Assembly (NCBI GenBank): GCA_017405865.1
Contig: JAFQZN010000002.1
Location: 1 to 43,536, forward strand
Origin: Oscillospiraceae bacterium
Lineage (GTDB): Bacteria > Bacillota > Clostridia > Oscillospirales > Oscillospiraceae
DNA length: 43,536 bases
Reading direction: 5' to 3'
In this document: positions 14,435 to 22,544 of the stretch, one piece after another
Layout of the letters: each line of letters starts with the position of its first letter
How positions within the stretch are numbered: the stretch's first letter is position 1
Made by a program: the position numbers and the translations under genes
Notes under the pieces: generated by a model
Databases searched by the model: none
What the model saw: the letters and a program-made list of their open reading frames with translations, nothing else
Told to the model about the DNA's origin: nothing

Positions 14435-16732
14435 ATGAAACCGACACTTTGCAGCAGATGTAAGAAAAACGTCGCTGTTATCTTTATTACGAAGGTAGAA
14501 AACGGCGAGACGACCACGGAAGGACTCTGCCTGAAATGCGCCAAGGATCTCGGTGTCAAGCAGGTCGACGACATCGTCAAGCGCATGGGCATCACGGACG
14601 AGGATCTCGACGGTCTGAACGACGAAATGATGGCCATGATGGCGCCCGAGGACGAGGACGAAGAGGACGAGGACGACGTCGGCAGCCGCACGGCGACCTT
14701 CCCCAATTTGAGCCGCTTGCTGGGCAAGGCGGACGAGCTGATGCGCAAGGACGAGCCGGCGGACGCGCCGAAGGAGGCAAAGGAACCGGCAGCGGGAAAG
14801 CACAAGAAGCAGAAGCACAAGTTCCTCGACCTGTACTGTCAAAATCTGACCGCCAAGGCGCGCGAACACGCGCTGGACAAGATCATCGGCAGAGAGACGG
14901 AGACGGAGCGCGTCGTGCAGATCCTCAACCGCCGCCAGAAGAACAATCCCTGCCTGATCGGCGAGCCGGGCGTCGGCAAGACCGCCATCGCCGAGGGGCT
15001 GGCGCAGCGGATCGCCGCCGGCAACGTTCCCTTTAAGCTCCGCGACAAGGAGGTTTGCCTGCTCGATCTGACCGCGCTGGTCGCCGGAACGCAGTTCCGC
15101 GGGCAGTTTGAAAGCCGCATGAAGAGCCTGATCGGCGAGGTCAAGGACTGCGGCAACATCATCCTCGTGATCGACGAGGTGCATAATCTGGTCGGCGCGG
15201 GCGACGCCGAGGGCTCCATGAGCGCGGCGAACATCCTCAAGCCCGCCCTCTCGCGCGGCGAGATTCAGGTCATCGGTGCGACCACCTTCTCCGAATACCG
15301 CAAGTATATTGAAAAGGACGCCGCGCTGGAGCGTCGCTTCCAGCCGGTCACGGTCGCAGAGCCGTCCCTTGACGAGGCGATCGCCATCATTCGCGGCATT
15401 GCGCACTACTACGAAACCTACCACGGCGTGAAGGTCACGCCGGAGATCGCGCGGCAGGCGGTCATCCTCTCCGAGCGCTATATCACCGACCGGTATCTGC
15501 CCGACAAGGCGATCGACCTTTTAGACGAAGCCTGCTCCGACCTCAATCTGCACACCAAGGCGATCTCCGATCTTGCCGAAAAGCGCAAGGAAAAGGCGGA
15601 TTACGAGCTGGAGATCAAAATGCTCTCCGAGGACACTGAGAACACGGATAACAAACACTATGAGCGGCTTGCGATCCTGCGCTCGAACGTCCTGCGTCTG
15701 GAGAAGGAGATCGCGGAGCTGGAGGCGCTGCCCGCTCCCCAGCTCACGGTCGAAAATCTGGCGCGGATCATCGAAATGTGGACGAAGATCCCCGCGAGCA
15801 AGATCCGCGCGCAGGAATACGAGCAGCTGCGCACGCTCGATGAGCGCCTGAAAAAGCACATCGTCGGGCAGGATGAGGCGGTCGAAGCGGTCACGCGCGC
15901 GATCCGCCGCAACCGTGTCGGCATCGCCACGAAGAAACACCCCGTCTCCTTCATCTTTGTCGGCTCGACGGGCGTGGGCAAAACGGAGCTTGTCAAGCGG
16001 CTGGCTGACGAGCTGTTCGACTCCGTCGACAGTCTCGTGCGTCTTGACATGTCGGAGTATATGGAGCCGCATTCCGTCTCCAAGCTGATCGGCTCACCTC
16101 CCGGCTACGTCGGCTACGACGAGGCAGGTCAGCTCACCGAAAAAATCCGCCGCAAGCCCTATTCCGTCGTCCTCTTCGACGAGCTGGAAAAGGCGCATCC
16201 GGACGTTCTGAACGTTCTCCTGCAAATCCTCGACGACGGCCGCATCACCGACGCGCAGGGCAGGGTCGTCAACTTTGAAAATACCGTGATCGTCATGACC
16301 TCCAACGCAGGCTCCGACCGCAAGGACGGCTCCGTCGGCTTCGGGCGCAGCGTCTCCGAGCAGACGAAGGAGAAGGCGATGAAGGCGCTGCGCGAGTTCC
16401 TGCGCCCCGAATTTATCAACCGCGTCGATGAGATCGTCTGCTTCAACCGTCTGACGGAGGAAAACTTCCGAGGCATCGCCGCCATCATGCTCGGCGAGCT
16501 GAAGGACAATCTGGACGAACACGGCATCCGTCTGACGTGGGACGACAGCATCATCGACTATCTGGTGAAGAAGTCCTACTCCGTCACCTACGGCGCACGG
16601 AACCTGCGCCGCACTATCCAGCGCGAGATCGAGGACGGGATCGCCGAGCGGATGATCGACAGCTACGAGCATCCGATCTCCCAGATCAAGCTGACAGCAA
16701 GCGTCGAGCAGGTCGAGATCCTTGCCCTATGA
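14435..16732 (+). CDS. Clp/Hsp100 AAA+ unfoldase with N-terminal zinc finger (ClpE/ClpC type)
   Basis: A 765-residue two-ring AAA+ unfoldase that would feed proteins to ClpP. The N-terminus is not the usual Clp-N repeat but a four-cysteine zinc finger (CSRCKKN at residues 5-11, CLKCAKDL at about 33-40) like that of ClpE. An acidic linker (EDEDEEDEDD) follows. D1 has GEPGVGKT and VILVIDEVHNL; a coiled-coil middle region is at about 385-440; D2 has GSTGVGKTEL and LFDELEKAHPDVL. VGFGRS, downstream of the D2 Walker B, fits the ClpP-docking loop. AAGGAGGTACCCCT precedes the ATG. No CtsR or McsAB genes are adjacent and no CtsR-like operator was seen. ClpE is more likely than ClpC because of the zinc finger. 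Confidence 0.88.
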   Translation: MKPTLCSRCKKNVAVIFITKVENGETTTEGLCLKCAKDLGVKQVDDIVKRMGITDEDLDGLNDEMMAMMAPEDEDEEDEDDVGSRTATFPNLSRLLGKADELMRKDEPADAPKEAKEPAAGKHKKQKHKFLDLYCQNLTAKAREHALDKIIGRETETERVVQILNRRQKNNPCLIGEPGVGKTAIAEGLAQRIAAGNVPFKLRDKEVCLLDLTALVAGTQFRGQFESRMKSLIGEVKDCGNIILVIDEVHNLVGAGDAEGSMSAANILKPALSRGEIQVIGATTFSEYRKYIEKDAALERRFQPVTVAEPSLDEAIAIIRGIAHYYETYHGVKVTPEIARQAVILSERYITDRYLPDKAIDLLDEACSDLNLHTKAISDLAEKRKEKADYELEIKMLSEDTENTDNKHYERLAILRSNVLRLEKEIAELEALPAPQLTVENLARIIEMWTKIPASKIRAQEYEQLRTLDERLKKHIVGQDEAVEAVTRAIRRNRVGIATKKHPVSFIFVGSTGVGKTELVKRLADELFDSVDSLVRLDMSEYMEPHSVSKLIGSPPGYVGYDEAGQLTEKIRRKPYSVVLFDELEKAHPDVLNVLLQILDDGRITDAQGRVVNFENTVIVMTSNAGSDRKDGSVGFGRSVSEQTKEKAMKALREFLRPEFINRVDEIVCFNRLTEENFRGIAAIMLGELKDNLDEHGIRLTWDDSIIDYLVKKSYSVTYGARNLRRTIQREIEDGIAERMIDSYEHPISQIKLTASVEQVEILAL

Positions 16733-17511
16733 TCAAAGCGGCATTTTTCGACATCGACGGGACGCTTGTTTCGTTAAAGAAGAAGGTCTACCCCGCTTCG
16801 ACGAAGCTCGCGCTGCAGCGCCTGCGGGCAAGCGGCGTCAAATGCTTCGTCGCAACGGGCAGGTCGAAATTTGAGATTTGGTCGGAGCATTTGCTCGACG
16901 GCTTGGAATTCGACGGATTGCTGACCAACAACGGGCAGGACGCCTACGCCGCTGACGGCAGTTTGCTCTACGGCAAGCCGCTCGACCCGAAGGAAGCGGA
17001 AGCCGTGCTCAACTGGGTTGAGAAAAACGGTTGCGCCTGTTGGATGGTCAGCGCGGAGCGCAGCGTCCTCAATTTCGTGAACGCGCGGGTTTTGCAGGCG
17101 ATGGAGGCGATCCATACGCAGCCGCCGGAGCGCGGCGACCTGCGGGACATGCTCAATAAGCCGATCTACAAGATCGTCCTTTTCCTCACGCACGAGGAGA
17201 TGCCCGCCGTTATGCCCTGCGCGCCCACCAGCCGCATGACGCAGTGGTACGCCTGCGGGCATGACATCATTTCCGCAGACGGCGGTAAGCGCAACGCCAT
17301 GCTGGAAATCCTGCGGCGTTACGGCATTCTGCCTTCCGAGTGCATCGCCTTCGGCGACTCCGAAAACGATATTGAAATGCTGCGCGGGGCGGGGATCGGC
17401 GTCGCCATGGGAAACGCCACGCCAGAGTGCATTGCCGCGGCCGACTACGTCACCGCCGACTGCGACGCCGACGGATTATGGAAAGCATTGGAACACTTTG
17501 GGTTGATTTGA
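16729..17511 (+). CDS. HAD-superfamily Cof-type hydrolase
   Basis: A 260-residue phosphatase of the HAD IIB (Cof) type, probably acting on small sugar or nucleotide phosphates. Motif I is FFDIDGTLV (residues 6-14), motif II Thr in VATGRS, the lysine of motif III in GGKRNAML, and motif IV GDSENDIEML. The substrate cannot be told from sequence. The ATG overlaps the Clp stop codon (ATGA), so the two are translationally coupled. The gene ends 0 nt before the next start. Confidence 0.9.
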   Translation: MIKAAFFDIDGTLVSLKKKVYPASTKLALQRLRASGVKCFVATGRSKFEIWSEHLLDGLEFDGLLTNNGQDAYAADGSLLYGKPLDPKEAEAVLNWVEKNGCACWMVSAERSVLNFVNARVLQAMEAIHTQPPERGDLRDMLNKPIYKIVLFLTHEEMPAVMPCAPTSRMTQWYACGHDIISADGGKRNAMLEILRRYGILPSECIAFGDSENDIEMLRGAGIGVAMGNATPECIAAADYVTADCDADGLWKALEHFGLI

Positions 17512-18000
17512 ATGTTACGAATCAGAGACGCATCCTTCGATGATTTTGACAGGATCATGGAAATCTACCATTATGCACAGGATTTTATGATCCGCACGGG
17601 CAATCCGCAACAATGGGGGCGCACTTATCCCGATCCTGCGCTGATCGAAGCCGATATAAGAGCCGGGCTGTGCAAGGTGATATTCGACGAAACCGGCGTG
17701 CACGGCGTTTTCGCACTGCTGACGGGCGAGGAGCCGACATACGCGCAGATCGAGAACGGCGCATGGCTCAATGACGAGCCGTACGTGACGATCCACCGGA
17801 TCGCAGGCGACGGGCAGGCGCACGGGCTGTTTCAATGCGCTGCCGAATACTGCAAGCGCATATCCGCAAACGTCCGCATCGACACCCACGCCGATAACCG
17901 GATCATGCAGCGGCTGATCGAACGCAGCGGCTTTCAAAAATGCGGCGTCATTTACGTCCGCGACGGCTCTCCGCGCATTGCCTACCAATGGAAAAGGTGA
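17512..18000 (+). CDS. GNAT family N-acetyltransferase
   Basis: A 162-residue acetyltransferase of the GNAT fold. The acetyl-CoA-binding region is in the middle (RIAGDGQAHGLFQCAAEYCK, about residues 95-115; the expected Gly-rich loop is G-x-A-x-G), followed by VRIDTHADNRIMQRLIERSGFQKCGVIYV, a typical motif B. The target is unknown. It begins directly after the HAD stop codon and ends the long operon; its stop codon is inside the terminator stem. Confidence 0.88.
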   Translation: MLRIRDASFDDFDRIMEIYHYAQDFMIRTGNPQQWGRTYPDPALIEADIRAGLCKVIFDETGVHGVFALLTGEEPTYAQIENGAWLNDEPYVTIHRIAGDGQAHGLFQCAAEYCKRISANVRIDTHADNRIMQRLIERSGFQKCGVIYVRDGSPRIAYQWKR

Positions 18001-18026
18001 CTGATCGCTCAGTCACCTTCTTTTTA
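17994..18026 (+). terminator. Terminator of the PBP-to-GNAT operon
   Basis: AAGGTGACTGA (17994-18004) pairs with TCAGTCACCTT (18009-18019) around a TCGC loop, followed by CTTTTTAT. The stem overlaps the GNAT stop codon. Confidence 0.9.
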
Positions 18027-18045
18027 TAACGTGCCCCCCGTCCCT

Positions 18046-18087
18046 GTCATTGCGAGGTCGACAGAGTCGACCGTGGCAATCTGTCCG
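18046..18087 (+). repeat. REP-like palindrome, copy 1
   Basis: Constant head GTCATTGCGAG, a GTCGACAGAGTCGAC stem and constant tail GTGGCAATCTGTCCG. An inverted near-identical copy (two mismatches over 38 nt) lies at 20738-20774, on the other side of the acyl-CoA synthetase gene. Confidence 0.75.
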
Positions 18088-18131
18088 TCGCTGATTTGCA
18101 TTTTTCATCGTATTATGAACATCTCCCTGTT

Positions 18132-18174
18132 CTGTCATTCCCGCCTGACACAGTCAGGCAGGGAATCTGTCCGT
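18132..18174 (+). repeat. REP-like palindrome, 'CATTCCCG' subtype
   Basis: TGTCATTCCCG, a CCTGACACAGTCAGG stem, then GGGAATCTGTCCG. A close relative is at 41111-41153. The tail CTGTCCG is shared with the CATTGC subtype, but the inner pairing pair (CATTCCC/GGGAATC) is changed on both sides. Confidence 0.7.
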
Positions 18175-18575
18175 CGCAGGCATGGCAACTGCGGCGTATT
18201 ATGGTCGGAACCAAAGCCTCCCTCGTGCAGAGGGAGGTGGCACGGCGTCAGCCGTGACGGAGGGATTGTGACCGCAGTTCGATCGCGCATACAGGTACGA
18301 GATGCTGACAACCCCTCAGTCTTTGCCTGTGGCAAAGACATCTCCCCTCAAGGTGAATTGCCCCGCAGGGGCAAGAGAGGGCGGCCTGGGCCGTACACAG
18401 GGGAGCCATTCGCGCGGATCATTCGTTAATGTGTCCCACGTCGGCAGGCAATGACATGCTTGTTCTGCGTTCCTCTATTATGATGTTTTGTATTGAAGCA
18501 ACAGCCACAAGCGGCGCGTTCCGGCAGGGACACACCGTTTTTTCTTTTGCGACAAAAACCCTTCTATCCTGCGTC

Positions 18576-18604
18576 TTGATTTTTCTTCCGATTTATGGTA
18601 AGCT
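18576..18604 (+). promoter_or_regulatory. Possible promoter of the structured leader
   Basis: TTGATT (18576-18581), 17-nt spacer, TAAGCT (18599-18604). The -10 match is poor. It is placed to start a transcript just at the 5' arm of the long stem that follows. Confidence 0.35.
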
Positions 18605-18609
18605 TTATT

Positions 18610-18776
18610 TACCACACAAACTTAATATGACAAATTATCGCGGAGTCGCATTTTTATTCTGGTAAAAATGCAGACTTCTATTTTGGCGTTCTCCGTGAGA
18701 TTTGTCAAAAGTTTGTGTGGTAGCAAATCGAAGTCCTGCATTTTTCGGTGCGCGGCTTCGGCTGCGCACTTTTTTA
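18610..18776 (+). promoter_or_regulatory. Structured leader with intrinsic terminator before the acyl-CoA synthetase
   Basis: A long interrupted stem pairs 18610-18623 with 18709-18722 (14 bp perfect), 18628-18635 with 18700-18707 (8 bp) and 18641-18645 with 18691-18695. An inner hairpin pairs GCATTTTT (18648-18655) with AAAAATGC (18664-18671). The 3' strand of that hairpin, extended to 18678 (AAAAATGCAGACTTC), can instead pair with GAAGTCCTGCATTTTT (18730-18745), one bulge. A UUCG-capped terminator (18748-18769) with a T-run follows, ending 18 nt before the start codon. This is the layout of an attenuator or riboswitch-like leader. No known class was recognised. It could also be a small independent RNA. 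Confidence 0.6.
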
Positions 18777-18794
18777 TTGCAAGGAGAAAGAAAA

Positions 18795-20534
18795 ATGGAA
18801 GAGCAAAAACTGACTGGCTACCCGTCCATCGACAAACCGTGGCTGAAGTACTACTCCGAAGAGGCAATCAAGGCTCCTTTGCCGGAATGTACGATATATG
18901 AATGTTTGTGGGAAAACAACAAAAACCATTTAGATGAAATAGCAATTCAATACTTTAGCACAAAGATTACTTATCGAGAACTATTTGAGAAAATTGATTT
19001 AGCCGCCAAAGCATTTTCTGTTAAAGGAATAAAACGCGGAGATGTTGTCATCATTGCGTCTGTCACGCTTCCAGAAGTCGTTTTCTCTGTCTATGCTTTA
19101 AACAAAATTGGAGCAATTCCCAATATGGTTGATCCGCGAACCAGCACAGAGGGTATCCGGAATTATATAACAGAAGTGTCTGCTACTGTTGTTCTTACAA
19201 TAGATCTAGCATATCAAAAAATTGTACAGTCAGCAAAGAACACAACGGTCAAGCAGATTATTTTGCTGTCAGCAACTGATTCGATGAAATTCCTGCTGAA
19301 ATCAGCGTTGAAACTGAAGAATTGGAAGAAGAAAGCTACTTCATCAGAGATTCCTTCTATTGTATGGTCAAACTTTGTTAAGGGGGCAGAGAATAACATC
19401 TTGATAGCAAGGGCTTCGCGTCACGAAGATTGCTGTATGATTGTTCATACCGGCGGAACGACGGGCTTTTCAAAAGGTGTAATGTTAAGCAACGACAATG
19501 TAAATGCGGGGTTTCATCAAGCATTCCACACACCAATTACAATGCAACGTCAAGACGTATTTCTTAATATTATGCCGCCATTTATTGCTTACGGTATGGT
19601 GTTGGGCATTCACACTGCACTATGCTGGGGATGGAAATCTGTCCTAATTCCCAAATTTGACCCTCAGAAATTTGGCGAGTTGCTACTAAAGCATAGACCA
19701 AACGGGCTAATTGGGGTTCCAGCATATTTCGAGAATATGTTGGGTAGTAAAAAAGTGCAGAGAGCTGATCTTTCATTTATCAAGGTCGTCTTAGCTGGAG
19801 GAGATAGAACTCCAGTAGAATTCGAGCAACGACTCAACAAGTTTTTAGCAACACATAAGGCAAGAATACATTTAAGCAAAGGATATAGTCTGACCGAAGC
19901 AAGTGCGACTGCAACAGTTTCTTTTGAAAACACAGTTAAGTTGGGGAGCGCCGGAATTCCACTTGTGAATACAATTATTTCTTCATTTGACGAAAACAAT
20001 GGGCGCGAATTAACAAATGGCGAATTAGGCGAGATTTGCATTTCCTCTCCAACAATAATGATGGGATATTATAGTAATGATGCCGCTACGCGCGAAATCA
20101 TACGCATACATAATGACGGAACTAAATGGGTGCATACTGGCGACTTTGGCTATGTTGACAAAGATGGCTTAATCTATATTGAGGGTAGGTTAAAGAGGAT
20201 GATTGTTCGATACGACGGTTTCAAGGTGTTTCCGCCATTTATCGAAAAAGTAATTCTTTCAAACACGGCAGTTGACTGTTGTTGCGCTGTTGGTAGGCCT
20301 GACCCTTCCCATCGTCACGGAATGCTCCCTGTAGTTTTTGCCGTAATGAAAAGTGACGCTGAAATTAGCAAATCCGAACTCAGGGCCGAATTATTAAACA
20401 AGTGTAATGCTGAACTTCCAGAGTATTCTCAACCGGTCGAGATACTATTTGTATCTGAACTACCGCTTACACCAATTGGCAAAATCGACTACCGGACGCT
20501 GGAAAAGCAGGCGGAAGAAATGACAAAAGCATAA
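18795..20534 (+). CDS. AMP-dependent acyl-CoA synthetase/ligase-like protein
   Basis: A 579-residue ANL-superfamily adenylating enzyme, activating a carboxylic acid as acyl-AMP, probably for transfer to CoA. The ATP-binding P-loop is MIVHTGGTTGFSKGVML (about residues 215-231); motif A5-like GYSLTEASA (about 360); the hinge Asp in WVHTGDFGYVDKDGLIYIEGR; and the catalytic Lys in LTPIGKIDYRTLE near the C-terminus. The acid substrate is unknown. The gene is AT-rich in its body, with AT-ending codons, whereas its first about 90 nt and last about 50 nt look like the GC-rich host, a mosaic that suggests transfer or recombination. ATG follows AAGGAGAAAGAAAA. It stands alone, between palindromic repeats. 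Confidence 0.85.
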   Translation: MEEQKLTGYPSIDKPWLKYYSEEAIKAPLPECTIYECLWENNKNHLDEIAIQYFSTKITYRELFEKIDLAAKAFSVKGIKRGDVVIIASVTLPEVVFSVYALNKIGAIPNMVDPRTSTEGIRNYITEVSATVVLTIDLAYQKIVQSAKNTTVKQIILLSATDSMKFLLKSALKLKNWKKKATSSEIPSIVWSNFVKGAENNILIARASRHEDCCMIVHTGGTTGFSKGVMLSNDNVNAGFHQAFHTPITMQRQDVFLNIMPPFIAYGMVLGIHTALCWGWKSVLIPKFDPQKFGELLLKHRPNGLIGVPAYFENMLGSKKVQRADLSFIKVVLAGGDRTPVEFEQRLNKFLATHKARIHLSKGYSLTEASATATVSFENTVKLGSAGIPLVNTIISSFDENNGRELTNGELGEICISSPTIMMGYYSNDAATREIIRIHNDGTKWVHTGDFGYVDKDGLIYIEGRLKRMIVRYDGFKVFPPFIEKVILSNTAVDCCCAVGRPDPSHRHGMLPVVFAVMKSDAEISKSELRAELLNKCNAELPEYSQPVEILFVSELPLTPIGKIDYRTLEKQAEEMTKA

Positions 20535-20539
20535 AATGA

Positions 20540-20567
20540 AGGCTGCACAAGCGTGCAGCCTCCGTTT
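20540..20567 (+). terminator. Terminator of the acyl-CoA synthetase gene
   Basis: AGGCTGCAC pairs with GTGCAGCCT (20540-20561), followed by CCGTTTT. It starts 6 nt past the stop codon. Confidence 0.85.
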
Positions 20568-20570
20568 TGA

Positions 20571-20686
20571 CACCTCATCCGTCAGCCATTCGGCTGGCAG
20601 TTTCCACTCGAAAGGGAAGTCTTTGATTGTACACCGTTCAGGCCTTCCCCTCGAGGGGAATGTGGCGCGAAGCGCCGGATGAGGTG
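20571..20686. mobile_element. 116-bp MITE-like element with 11-bp terminal inverted repeats
   Basis: CACCTCATCCG (20571-20581) and CGGATGAGGTG (20676-20686) are perfect terminal inverted repeats. Inside are hairpins GTCAGCC/GGCTGGC, TTCCCCTCGAGGGGAA and GGCGCGAAGCGCC. It codes for nothing. Similar units (GAGGGAGG...GGCGTCAGCC...GGAGGG) lie at about 18212-18268. No target-site duplication is obvious, and whether it moves is unknown. Confidence 0.55.
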
Positions 20687-20737
20687 ATCGCAGGAACTGC
20701 GCGCATAAAACGGCAAAGCTTTCCACAACGGTACGCA

Positions 20738-20774
20738 CAGATTGCCACGGTCGACTCTGTCGGTCTCGCAATGA
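20738..20774 (-). repeat. REP-like palindrome, inverted copy 2
   Basis: The reverse complement of the 18046-18083 unit with two mismatches. With it, this copy brackets the acyl-CoA synthetase gene and its leader. The rest of the 20535-20867 gap holds only the terminator, the 116-bp element and the hairpin at 20813-20838. Confidence 0.75.
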
Positions 20775-20812
20775 CGCGGCATGGTGGTGCGCCGCGAAAA
20801 ACGCAGAACGCC

Positions 20813-20838
20813 GCAGAGTCGGAGCATTCCGACTCTGC
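20813..20838 (-). terminator. Hairpin past the DUF711 gene
   Basis: GCAGAGTCGGA (20813-20823) pairs perfectly with TCCGACTCTGC (20828-20838) around GCAT. On minus it follows the DUF711 stop codon by about 30 nt, with a weak T-rich run further on (GTTCTGCGTTTTT). A terminator role is likely but not clean. Confidence 0.6.
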
Positions 20839-20867
20839 AGCGTAGTTTTGTTATAAGGTTCTGCAAT

Positions 20868-22232
20868 TCAATTCCGCAAACTGTGGATGGGCGCGGGGAT
20901 GCGGCCGCCGCGAGAGATGAATTCCTCCGCGCTCTCGGGGTGCACCGCCATCACCGGAGCACTGCCGAGCAGACCGCCGAACTCCGCGCGGTCGCCGACC
21001 TTCGCGCCGGGCACGGGGATGATGCGCACCGCCGTGGTCTTATTGTTGATCATGCCGATGGCGCATTCGTCCGCGATGATCGCGGAGATCGTCGAAGCCG
21101 GCGTATCGCCCGGGACGGCGATCATATCCAATCCGACAGAGCAAACGCAGGTCATGGCTTCCAGCTTGTCAAGCTGCAAGCAGCCGCTTTCCGCCGAGGA
21201 GATCATGCCCGCGTCCTCGGAGACGGGGATGAACGCGCCGGACAGCCCTCCGACATGGGAAGACGCCATCACGCCGCCCTTTTTGACCGCGTCGTTCAAA
21301 AGCGCCAGCGCCGCCGTCGTGCCGTGCGTGCCGCACCGCTCCAAGCCCATCAGCTCCAAAATCTCCGCCACGCTGTCGCCGCGCGCGGGCGTGGGCGCAA
21401 GGGAGAGATCGACAATGCCGAACTCTGCGCCGAGGCGGCGGCTTGCCTCCTTCGCAACGAGCTGCCCGATGCGGGTGATGCGGAAGGCGGTCTTCTTGAC
21501 CGTCTCGGCGACCTCGTCAAAGGGCTTGCCCTTGCAGGATTTCAGTGCGCTTGCCACCACGCCGGGGCCGGAGACGCCGACGTTGATGACGCACTCCGCC
21601 TCGCCCACGCCGTGGAACGCGCCCGCCATGAAGGGATTATCTTCTACTGCGTTGGCGAACACGACGAGCTTCGCGCAGCCGATGCCGCTGTCCCCGGCGG
21701 TGAGCTGCGCCGTCTGCTTGACCACCTCGCCCATGAGCTTCACGGCGGACATGTCGATGCCCGCCTTGGTCGAGCCGACGTTGACGCTGCAGCAGACGCG
21801 CTCGGTCGAAGCGAGCGCGCGCGGGATGCTCGCGAGAAACGCGCGGTCGCCCTTCGTCATGCCTTTCTGCACGAGGGCGGTGTAGCCGCCGATGAAGTTC
21901 ACGCCGACCGCCTTCGCCGCGCGGTCCAACGTCAGGGCAAGACGGAGATAGCCCTCCTCGTCAAAGCTGCCGCCGATCAGGGAGATCGGCGTGACGGAAA
22001 TGCGCTTGTTGACCACGGGGATGCCGTATTCATGCTCGATGTCCTCGCCGGTCTTCACCAGATCCTTCGCAAGCGCGGTGATCTTGCAGTAAACCTTTTC
22101 GCAGCAGCGGTCCACGTCCGGGTCGATGCAGTCGAGCAGCGAAATGCCCATTGTGATCGTGCGGATGTCCAGATGCTGCGATTCGATCATCTCGATGACC
22201 TGCAGGATGTCGTCCTTGTTGATCAGATTCAT
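20868..22232 (-). CDS. PFL family protein (DUF711/UPF0210)
   Basis: A 454-residue protein of the DUF711/UPF0210 family. Databases call it 'PFL family' for a fold relation to pyruvate formate-lyase, but it lacks a recognisable glycyl-radical motif and its reaction is unknown. Family signatures include [10 protein letters not shown] near the N-terminus, [15 protein letters not shown] (about residue 75-90), [17 protein letters not shown]-like sequence in the middle (here [17 protein letters not shown]) and [16 protein letters not shown] (about 280). The start is ATG with GAGGCGGTGAGCGT upstream. It follows an ACT-domain gene by 12 nt; this pairing is conserved in many Firmicutes and suggests joint regulation. 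Confidence 0.9.
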   Translation of the reverse strand: MNLINKDDILQVIEMIESQHLDIRTITMGISLLDCIDPDVDRCCEKVYCKITALAKDLVKTGEDIEHEYGIPVVNKRISVTPISLIGGSFDEEGYLRLALTLDRAAKAVGVNFIGGYTALVQKGMTKGDRAFLASIPRALASTERVCCSVNVGSTKAGIDMSAVKLMGEVVKQTAQLTAGDSGIGCAKLVVFANAVEDNPFMAGAFHGVGEAECVINVGVSGPGVVASALKSCKGKPFDEVAETVKKTAFRITRIGQLVAKEASRRLGAEFGIVDLSLAPTPARGDSVAEILELMGLERCGTHGTTAALALLNDAVKKGGVMASSHVGGLSGAFIPVSEDAGMISSAESGCLQLDKLEAMTCVCSVGLDMIAVPGDTPASTISAIIADECAIGMINNKTTAVRIIPVPGAKVGDRAEFGGLLGSAPVMAVHPESAEEFISRGGRIPAPIHSLRN

Positions 22233-22244
22233 ACGCTCACCGCC

Positions 22245-22514
22245 TCAGATCCGATGCATGGCGTTGAAGATGTCCTCACGCTGGACGCGGATAACCACGT
22301 TCCGGCGCTCGCCCTCTTCCTTCAGCCCCTTCTGGAGCTGATCGAAGGGAACGTCGCTCTTTGCAAAGTCGATCAGCATGATCATGACGAAGTATTCCTG
22401 CATGATCGTCTGGCTGATGTCGAGGATGTTGACGTTGTGCTGCGCGAGATAGGTGCTGATAAAGGCGATGATGCCCACCGTATCGGCGGCGTTGACGGTA
22501 ATGATCGCTTTCAT
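22245..22514 (-). CDS. ACT domain protein (UPF0237)
   Basis: An 89-residue stand-alone ACT domain: VNAADTVGIIAFISTYLAQHNVNILDISQTIMQEYFVMIMLID is the beta-alpha-beta core that usually binds an amino acid. The family is UPF0237. It may sense an amino acid for the DUF711 protein encoded just downstream; this is inference from the conserved pairing. ATG at 22514 is preceded by AGAGGTACCTT; the frame extends upstream without a ribosome-binding site. A strong promoter lies at 22545-22573. Confidence 0.9.
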   Translation of the reverse strand: MKAIITVNAADTVGIIAFISTYLAQHNVNILDISQTIMQEYFVMIMLIDFAKSDVPFDQLQKGLKEEGERRNVVIRVQREDIFNAMHRI

Positions 22515-22544
22515 AAGGTACCTCTTTTGTTTGGATTTTGAAGT

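Larger units (their letters stand above)
18031..18570. repeat. Gene-free stretch with mixed palindromic repeats
   Basis: No credible gene is seen. The stretch holds four repeat units: a REP-like 'GTCATTGC...GCAATCTGTCCG' unit (18046-18087), a 'TGTCATTCCCG...GGGAATCTGTCCG' unit (18132-18174), a unit built on CCTCCCTC/GAGGGAGG plus a GGCGTCAGCC hairpin (about 18212-18268), and a unit with CTTTGCC/GGCAAAG and TTGCCCC/GGGGCAA hairpins (about 18309-18410). Relatives of these occur at 20571-20776 and 40951-41380. The remaining sequence to 18570 shows nothing recognisable. Confidence 0.7.

Noticed and set aside
13021-14820. 599-codon open frame on minus
   Set aside because: Antisense to truA, the DUF5711-like gene and clp. 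Its Ser-rich and Arg-rich stretches are mirror images of acidic and other codon patterns.
18702-18794. 31-codon upstream extension of the acyl-CoA synthetase
   Set aside because: It would code through the leader stem and terminator. The ATG at 18795 has a good ribosome-binding site.
20868-22232. Pyruvate formate-lyase activity
   Set aside because: The database name 'PFL family' is misleading. No glycyl-radical loop or paired catalytic cysteines are seen.
20781-22541. 586-codon open frame on plus
   Set aside because: Antisense to the DUF711 and ACT genes, starting inside repeat DNA. The protein is Arg/Asp/His-biased without a motif.
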